Assembly (NCBI GenBank): GCA_934424575.1
Contig: CAKRXU010000044.1
Span: 1 to 20,574, forward strand
Source: an uncultured Blautia sp.
GTDB lineage: Bacteria; Bacillota; Clostridia; Lachnospirales; Lachnospiraceae
Direction: 5' to 3'
Length of the DNA stretch: 20,574 nucleotides
The notes beneath the pieces are model-generated. The model searched no databases and was not told where the DNA came from. It worked only from the letters and a program-made list of their open reading frames with translations. Shown one piece after another: positions 15,969 through 20,574 of this stretch (position 1 is its first letter; every line of letters starts with the position of its first letter). The position numbers and the translations under genes were made by a program.

Positions 15969-16835
15969 ATGAAGGTTAAAGTAGCAGAGACTGCAGGCTT
16001 CTGTTTCGGAGTCAAGCGGGCTGTCGACAAGGTCTATCAGCTGATCGAGGATGGAGTTTCTCCTATTTATACTCTGGGACCGATCATCCACAATGAGGAA
16101 GTTGTCTCTGATCTGGAATCAAGAGGCGTGCGTGTGATCGAAGTAGAGGATCTTGACCGTATTAAGAGTGGTACTGTTGTGATCCGTTCTCACGGCGTGG
16201 GAAGAGAAATCTATGAGAAGCTTAAGGAGAACGGACTTGAATATGTAGATGTCACGTGCCCATTCGTGCTCAAGATCCACCGGATCGTCGAGAAAGAAAG
16301 CCTCGCCGGAAAACAGATCTTCATCTTCGGGGATCCGAAGCATCCGGAGGTGCAGGGGATCTGCGGATGGTGTCACGGCCCGTACAGAGTCCTCAAAAAC
16401 AGAGAAGATGTCGAGAATATGATTCCGGAAGCAGATATGGAAGCATGCGTTGTATCACAGACGACATTTAATTACAACAAATTTAAAGAACTAGTTGAAA
16501 TTCTCCGAGAAAAGAGGTATTATAATAATGTTTTAAATATTAGCAATATTTTAAACACTATTTGTAATGCTACTGAAGAACGGCAGAAAGAAGCAAAAAA
16601 CATAGCCGGAGAGGTAGACACTATGCTTGTCATCGGTGGCAGACATAGTTCCAATACTCAAAAGCTGTTTGAAATATGCAAAGAGGAATGTGGAAATACT
16701 TACTATATACAAACACCTGTAGACTTGGATTCTGAAATGTTCCATCGCAGTAGTTGTGTAGGTATTACAGCAGGGGCGTCCACCCCAAAGAAAATTATTG
16801 AGGAGGTTCAAGAACATGTCAGAATTAAGTTTTGA
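15969..16835 (+). CDS. ispH: 4-hydroxy-3-methylbut-2-enyl diphosphate reductase
   Basis: IspH is the last enzyme of the MEP isoprenoid pathway and reduces HMBPP to IPP and DMAPP with a [4Fe-4S] cluster. All three cluster cysteines are present: C12 (GFCFGVKRA), C97 (VTCPFV) and C199 (NTICNATEERQ). Also present are HPEVQG, SQTTF and RHSSNTQKL. At 288 aa it is complete. Codon use changes abruptly at about 16455-16465: before it 11 of 14 Ile codons are ATC, after it 1 of 12 (8 ATT, 3 ATA). The final 20 bases overlap the rpsA start in another frame. The stop reads TTT-TGA. Many clostridia have IspH fused to S1; here the two are separate but interlocked. Confidence 0.96.
   Translation: MKVKVAETAGFCFGVKRAVDKVYQLIEDGVSPIYTLGPIIHNEEVVSDLESRGVRVIEVEDLDRIKSGTVVIRSHGVGREIYEKLKENGLEYVDVTCPFVLKIHRIVEKESLAGKQIFIFGDPKHPEVQGICGWCHGPYRVLKNREDVENMIPEADMEACVVSQTTFNYNKFKELVEILREKRYYNNVLNISNILNTICNATEERQKEAKNIAGEVDTMLVIGGRHSSNTQKLFEICKEECGNTYYIQTPVDLDSEMFHRSSCVGITAGASTPKKIIEEVQEHVRIKF
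16495..16526 (+). promoter_or_regulatory. Possible internal promoter in ispH for rpsA
   Basis: TTGAAA (16495-16500) is followed after 17 bp by TATTAT (16518-16523), which overlaps a perfect TATAAT (16521-16526). It lies in the AT-rich part of ispH, about 290 bases before the S1 start, and could supply extra rpsA transcript. AT-rich sequence produces such matches by chance, so confidence is limited. Confidence 0.35.
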
Positions 16836-17898
16836 ACAGATGCTGGAGGATTCCGTAAAAACAATCAGAAATGGAGAGATCGTACAGGGTACTGTTATCG
16901 ATGTCAAAGAGGATGAGATCATCCTGAACATCGGTTATAAAGCAGATGGTATCATCACAAAGAATGAATATTCCAACGATTCTTCCCTGGTACTCACCGA
17001 TGCAGTTAAAGTTGGTGACACTATGGAAGCAAAAGTCCTGAAAGTGAACGATGGAGAGGGCCAGGTTATCCTGACATACAAACGTCTTGCTGCAGAGAAA
17101 GGCAACAAACGTCTTGAAGCTGCTTTTGAATCTCAGGAAGTACTGAAAGCTCCTGTAACACAGGTACTGGATGGCGGACTTTGTGTAAACGTTGAGGAAG
17201 CAAGAGTATTCATTCCTGCAAGCCTTGTATCCGATACTTATGAGAAAGATCTTTCCAAATATGCAGATCAGGAGATCGAATTCGTTATCACAGAATTTAA
17301 CCCAAGAAGACGCCGTATCATCGGTAACCGCAAACAGCTTCTTCTTGCTGAGAAAGCAGAAAAACAGAAAGAACTTATGGAAAGAATCAACGTTAACGAT
17401 GTTGTTACAGGCGTTGTTAAGAACGTTACAGATTTTGGTGCATTCATCGATCTTGGTGGAGCAGACGGACTTCTTCATATCTCCGAAATGTCCTGGGGCA
17501 GAGTAGAGAACCCGAAGAAAGTATTCAACGTTGGTGACGAAGTTAAAGTTATGATCAAAGAGATCAACGGAGACAAGATCGCACTGTCCATGAAATTCCC
17601 GGAAGAGAATCCATGGCTCACAGCTGCTGAGAAATTTGCAGTAGGCAACGTTGTAACTGGTAAAGTTGCGCGTATGACAGACTTCGGTGCATTTGTTGAG
17701 CTGGCACCTGGAATCGATGCACTTCTTCATGTATCCCAGATTTCCAGAGAGCACGTTGCAAAACCGGCTGATGTACTTTCCATCGGACAGGAAATCGAAG
17801 CAAAGGTTGTTGACTTCAACGGCGAAGACAAGAAGATCAGCCTTAGCATGAAAGCGCTGGAAGCTCCTGCACAGGCAGAAGAAGACACAGAGGCTTAA
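16816..17898 (+). CDS. rpsA: 30S ribosomal protein S1, four S1 domains
   Basis: This 360-aa protein has four S1 RNA-binding repeats, at about residues 17-86, 103-165, 185-255 and 272-341. The third and fourth carry the clearest signatures (TDFGAFIDLGGADGLLHISE and TDFGAFVELAPGIDALLHVS). Proteobacterial S1 has six repeats; four is usual for the low-GC Gram-positive form, which helps mRNA binding to the ribosome. The start ATG 16816 is inside the end of ispH and has GAGGAGG nine bases upstream, also within ispH. A TTG at 16798 is less likely, because it would put that site inside the coding region. Codon use returns to the biased, ATC-rich style of highly expressed genes. A strong terminator follows. 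Confidence 0.95.
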   Translation: MSELSFEQMLEDSVKTIRNGEIVQGTVIDVKEDEIILNIGYKADGIITKNEYSNDSSLVLTDAVKVGDTMEAKVLKVNDGEGQVILTYKRLAAEKGNKRLEAAFESQEVLKAPVTQVLDGGLCVNVEEARVFIPASLVSDTYEKDLSKYADQEIEFVITEFNPRRRRIIGNRKQLLLAEKAEKQKELMERINVNDVVTGVVKNVTDFGAFIDLGGADGLLHISEMSWGRVENPKKVFNVGDEVKVMIKEINGDKIALSMKFPEENPWLTAAEKFAVGNVVTGKVARMTDFGAFVELAPGIDALLHVSQISREHVAKPADVLSIGQEIEAKVVDFNGEDKKISLSMKALEAPAQAEEDTEA

Positions 17899-17916
17899 TT
17901 AATTCCAAATAATATG

Positions 17917-17953
17917 AAATCCCGACAGATTTAAGGTCTGTCGGGATTTTTTT
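17917..17953 (+). terminator. Strong intrinsic terminator between rpsA and the convergent yprB-like gene
   Basis: A 13-bp perfect stem AAATCCCGACAGA/TCTGTCGGGATTT (17917-17929 with 17937-17949) has a 7-nt loop, and the right arm runs on into T. The left-arm A run gives a weaker T run on the minus strand, so it may also end the convergent gene, whose stop is at 17957-17959. Confidence 0.93.
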
Positions 17954-17956
17954 GCG

Positions 17957-18982
17957 TTATTTTCCAAGGCTTTTGAGAAGACAGGGGAGAGAATGTGTCA
18001 GGTACTGCATCTGTTTCTGTCTGCTGGTGAGGAAACTTTCGTCGCAGCAGAACCAGGTGTAACAGGTCTGAGGCGTAGCGGCTGTCCGCAGGCTCTTGTC
18101 CATGTAGCGGCTGAGCGATTTGGGGATTGCCTGATCTTCTCCGGGGAGATATTCATAGTCCTTGTAATTTGGATAATACTGCCGGAGCTTTCCATCCCTG
18201 AGATGGAGGAGCAGTCTGGCTTCGGAATCATTGACGGTGAGATAGAATTCCTCTGTGACACAGGAAACGGGAACAGGGACCGGATGCTTCAGCGCCAGCG
18301 TGATCACAAGTTCTTCCTGGCCGTGCATGCGGATAGCGGAAGGCTCATATTCGCCGAGATAGAGGAATTTGTAGCTCAGAAGCGTATAGACAGATCCAAG
18401 CCCGCATAAGTCTTCCTGATTGTGACCCAGAACCGTTTCCAGTGCGGAGGGGTCCTTCTTTTTTATATAGGAGCGGTACAATCGGATGCACTGACCGCCG
18501 TCACAGTGTATTCTGTGTATGGAAGGAAACAGATTTTCCAGGTCGGGCTGCTTCATTCGTGATAATTTAAACAAAGTCTGACACGATCTGAGCGACTGAT
18601 AGAGATCAATCGACGGAAGCTCTCCAAAAGGGGAAGGAAGACCGCTCCTTCGACACCTTTCCTCGAGATAAGGCTGGTCAAAACGGTTTCCATTGTACTG
18701 GATCGTACAGGTTGCGCCCTGTATATAGCGGGTAAATTCCTCGATGATCAGAGATTCTTCTTCGGGAGATTCCGCGAGCCACTGTGTCAGGATCCATAGG
18801 TTTTGTTCATGTCGGACGGCTCCGATCAGATAAACGAAGGTAGAATATCGGGACAGACCTGTAGTCTCAATATCGTAAAAAATAGGTGAAAATTCTGACA
18901 ACTTTAATTCTGCACTCGACAAAAATTTAACAGTATCAGGGTCTGGAAACCCTTGTAAAATCGGCATTTTTTTAACAATCAT
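17957..18982 (-). CDS. YprB-like RNase H-fold exonuclease
   Basis: This 341-aa protein has a DEDD-type 3'-5' exonuclease domain: FYDIETTGLS with D37 and E39, YNGNRFDQPYLEER in the middle, and HNQEDL near residue 205 as the later acidic motif. Family members such as B. subtilis YprB are annotated as ribonuclease H-like, but their substrate is not established. The C-terminal third shows no motif I recognise. The ATG at 18982 has AAGGA ten bases upstream; an ATG five codons further in (18967) is an alternative. A TATAAT on the minus strand (19013-19018) suggests a promoter, though no good -35 accompanies it. The gene is divergent from rnfC. Confidence 0.85.
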   Translation of the reverse strand: MIVKKMPILQGFPDPDTVKFLSSAELKLSEFSPIFYDIETTGLSRYSTFVYLIGAVRHEQNLWILTQWLAESPEEESLIIEEFTRYIQGATCTIQYNGNRFDQPYLEERCRRSGLPSPFGELPSIDLYQSLRSCQTLFKLSRMKQPDLENLFPSIHRIHCDGGQCIRLYRSYIKKKDPSALETVLGHNQEDLCGLGSVYTLLSYKFLYLGEYEPSAIRMHGQEELVITLALKHPVPVPVSCVTEEFYLTVNDSEARLLLHLRDGKLRQYYPNYKDYEYLPGEDQAIPKSLSRYMDKSLRTAATPQTCYTWFCCDESFLTSRQKQMQYLTHSLPCLLKSLGK

Positions 18983-19064
18983 GTTATATTTTTCCTTTCT
19001 TGATTGTATTTAATTATACACAATATTTTGTAAATTGGGTAGTGAATTTTTAGTGAAAAAGATG

Positions 19065-19207
19065 TATAGTAGTAATAGAGGTTACTGTAGATGGAGTGCA
19101 CAGTAACTAATCAAGATTTCTACTGCAGAGGGCATCGTCTGCAGCACCAGAAACAAAATAAACATGGGCGGTGGATACCAGCTCATGAAAAAGGAGGAAA
19201 CGAATAT
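19065..19207 (+). promoter_or_regulatory. Promoter and structured leader of the rnf operon
   Basis: TATAGT (19065-19070) is a plausible -10, although its -35 is weak; transcription would then begin near 19077. Immediately after come two perfect inverted repeats: GTTACTGT/ACAGTAAC (19081-19088 with 19100-19107, 11-nt loop) and CTGCAGA/TCTGCAG (19123-19129 with 19138-19144, 8-nt loop). AAGGAGG at 19191-19197 is the ribosome binding site, ten bases before the ATG. I do not recognise a known riboswitch class in it. Confidence 0.45.
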
Positions 19208-20530
19208 ATGGGAAAACTGACCTTTAAGGGCGGAATCCATCCTTACGAAGGTAAGGAACTGGCAAAGAATCATCCGATCGAGAAGTATCTCCCAAAAGGA
19301 GACATGGCTTACCTGATGTCTCAGCACATCGGAGCACCGTCTGTTCCGTGTGTCAAAAAGGGTGACCAGGTTCTCGCAGGACAGAAGATCGCAGATGCAG
19401 GAGGATTTGTATCTGTACCTCTTCACGCATCTGTATCAGGTACTGTTAAGGGGATCGAGAAGCGCCTGAACGCGACAGGTGCCATGATCGATGCGATCAT
19501 CGTGGAGAACGACCAGCAGTATCAGGAAGTGGAGTTCACACCTGCGAAACTGGAAGATCTGACCAAAGAAGAGATCCTGAACCGTATCAAAGAAGGCGGA
19601 GTAGTAGGTATGGGTGGAGCCGGTTTCCCGACTCATGTCAAACTGGCACCGAAGGATCCTTCCAAGATCGAATACGTACTGGTAAACGGCGCAGAGTGCG
19701 AACCGTACATCACCAGTGACTACCGCAGAATGATGGAAGAACCGGAGAAAGTAGTCGAGGGACTTAAAGTGATCCTGAAACTCTTTGATTCTGCCAAAGG
19801 TTATATCTGTATAGAGGACAACAAACCGGACTGTATCGAAAAGATGCAGAAACTGGTCAAGGATATCCCGAGAATCGAAGTCAAAGAACTCATGACCAAA
19901 TACCCACAGGGTGGTGAGCGTACCCTGATCTACGCGACAACAGGCAGAGAGATCAACTCCAAGATGCTCCCGGCAGATGTTGGATGCGTGGTAGATAACG
20001 TAGAGACTGTAGTTGCTGTATACAAGGCTGTTATCCAGGGCAGACCTGTCATGGACCGAGTTGTGACTGTAACAGGTGACGGCATCAAAGAGCCTAAGAA
20101 CTTCAGCGTTTATACAGGAACTGATATGTCTGAACTGATCGATGCAGCAGGCGGACTTAAGGCCAAGATCGAGAAGATTATCTCCGGTGGTCCGATGATG
20201 GGATTCCCGTTATATGATCTGCATATCCCGTGCACCAAGACAACCTCTGCATTCCTTTTCCTGGAGCATGATGCAGTTGCTGAGGCGCAGAAGATCCAGA
20301 CGGCATGTATCAACTGCGGCCGTTGTGTAGGTGTCTGTCCCGGCCATGTTCTTCCGGCACGTCTGGCTACGCTGGCTGAACGTGGTGATATGGCAGGTTT
20401 TGAAGCACTGGATGGTATGGAATGCTGCGAATGCGGATGCTGCAGTTATATCTGTCCGGCGAAGAGACCGCTGACCCAGAGTATCAAATCTATGCGTAAA
20501 ATGGTTCTTGCCAGCCGTAAGAAGAAATAG
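19208..20530 (+). CDS. rnfC: Rnf electron transport complex subunit C
   Basis: This 440-aa RnfC is the peripheral, NADH-binding subunit of the ferredoxin:NAD+ oxidoreductase that couples electron flow to Na+ or H+ export. The N-terminus LTFKGGIHPYEGKELA is typical. GMGGAGFPTHVKL and NGAECEPYITSDYR form the NADH/FMN region. Two [4Fe-4S] sites are C367-x2-C370-x2-C373-x3-C377 and C406-x2-C409-x2-C412-x3-C416. I chose ATG 19208 with AAGGAGG upstream. The frame is open further back to an ATG at 19091, but those 39 residues are Cys/His/Gln-rich, unlike RnfC, and coincide with the leader inverted repeats. Confidence 0.95.
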   Translation: MGKLTFKGGIHPYEGKELAKNHPIEKYLPKGDMAYLMSQHIGAPSVPCVKKGDQVLAGQKIADAGGFVSVPLHASVSGTVKGIEKRLNATGAMIDAIIVENDQQYQEVEFTPAKLEDLTKEEILNRIKEGGVVGMGGAGFPTHVKLAPKDPSKIEYVLVNGAECEPYITSDYRRMMEEPEKVVEGLKVILKLFDSAKGYICIEDNKPDCIEKMQKLVKDIPRIEVKELMTKYPQGGERTLIYATTGREINSKMLPADVGCVVDNVETVVAVYKAVIQGRPVMDRVVTVTGDGIKEPKNFSVYTGTDMSELIDAAGGLKAKIEKIISGGPMMGFPLYDLHIPCTKTTSAFLFLEHDAVAEAQKIQTACINCGRCVGVCPGHVLPARLATLAERGDMAGFEALDGMECCECGCCSYICPAKRPLTQSIKSMRKMVLASRKKK

Positions 20531-20544
20531 GGGGAGGGAACAAA

Positions 20545-20574
20545 ATGGAACAAATGTTAAATGTATCATCTAAT
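20545..20574 (+). CDS. rnfD: Rnf complex subunit D, first codons (partial)
   Basis: An ATG at 20545, 14 bases after the rnfC stop and preceded by GGGGAGGGAA, opens the frame MEQMLNVSSN, which runs off the window. RnfD proteins begin with a short segment ending in VSSSPH or similar, and rnfD follows rnfC in the usual rnfCDGEAB order. The call rests mainly on position, with support from the VSS segment. Confidence 0.75.
   Translation, partial: MEQMLNVSSN

Noticed and set aside
16825..17754. A 309-codon open frame on the minus strand opposite rpsA
   Set aside because: It is a by-product of the biased codons of rpsA; the translation is rich in Cys and Phe with no domain.
19091..19207. A 39-codon upstream extension of rnfC starting at ATG 19091
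   Set aside because: The residues do not resemble RnfC, a much better ribosome binding site precedes ATG 19208, and the stretch holds the leader inverted repeats. GAGG ten bases before ATG 19091 leaves a small possibility of translation.

Overview
The window looks like a housekeeping stretch of a Clostridia genome, most likely Lachnospiraceae (a Blautia/Dorea/Ruminococcus-type gut anaerobe). Reasons: strong AGGAGG-type ribosome binding sites, moderate GC with A-rich leaders, ispH directly joined to a four-domain ribosomal protein S1 gene, a biotin-dependent sodium-pump decarboxylase operon, an Rnf operon, and two S11 D,D-carboxypeptidases. This assignment is inferred from gene content and was not tested by a database search.

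Layout. 1-64 is the end of rpsU, followed by a strong terminator. 168-1730 encodes a cardiolipin synthase. 1858-3048 encodes a secreted D-Ala-D-Ala carboxypeptidase. A near-consensus promoter then drives a block of a molybdopterin-binding (MoeA-like) protein with a four-cysteine tail, a YkuE-type metallophosphoesterase, scpA, scpB, a phospholipase C-fold protein and, after an 85-bp gap, a second carboxypeptidase ending at a GCGA-loop terminator (8517-8553). This half serves the envelope and chromosome segregation.

8713-13930 is a five-gene operon: a divergent acyl-CoA-type carboxyltransferase, an OadG-like subunit with an added extracytoplasmic domain, a biotin carrier, the Na+-translocating beta subunit, and a free-standing OadA/5S-type carboxyltransferase. 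One biotin carrier apparently serves two chemically different carboxyltransferases and one sodium pump. 14029-17898 holds an HI0933/BaiN-type flavoprotein, cmk, ispH and rpsA, closed by a strong terminator shared with a convergent YprB-like exonuclease gene (minus strand, 17957-18982). 19208 to the end is the start of an rnf operon (rnfC complete, first ten codons of rnfD), preceded by a leader with two perfect inverted repeats.

The decarboxylase and Rnf are both ion pumps, so the right half concerns Na+/H+ bioenergetics. The most interesting signals are: (1) the ispH/rpsA junction, where the two genes overlap by 20 nt in different frames and the ispH stop is UUU-UGA, on which a +1 slip would give exactly an IspH-S1 fusion; (2) an abrupt codon-usage switch inside ispH (11 of 14 Ile codons ATC before about 16455, 1 of 12 after); (3) the two-carboxyltransferase sodium pump; (4) a pair of CCAAAATTTTWG boxes 105 bp apart around its promoter; and (5) the rnf leader. 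No tRNA, CRISPR, insertion sequence or phage gene was seen.
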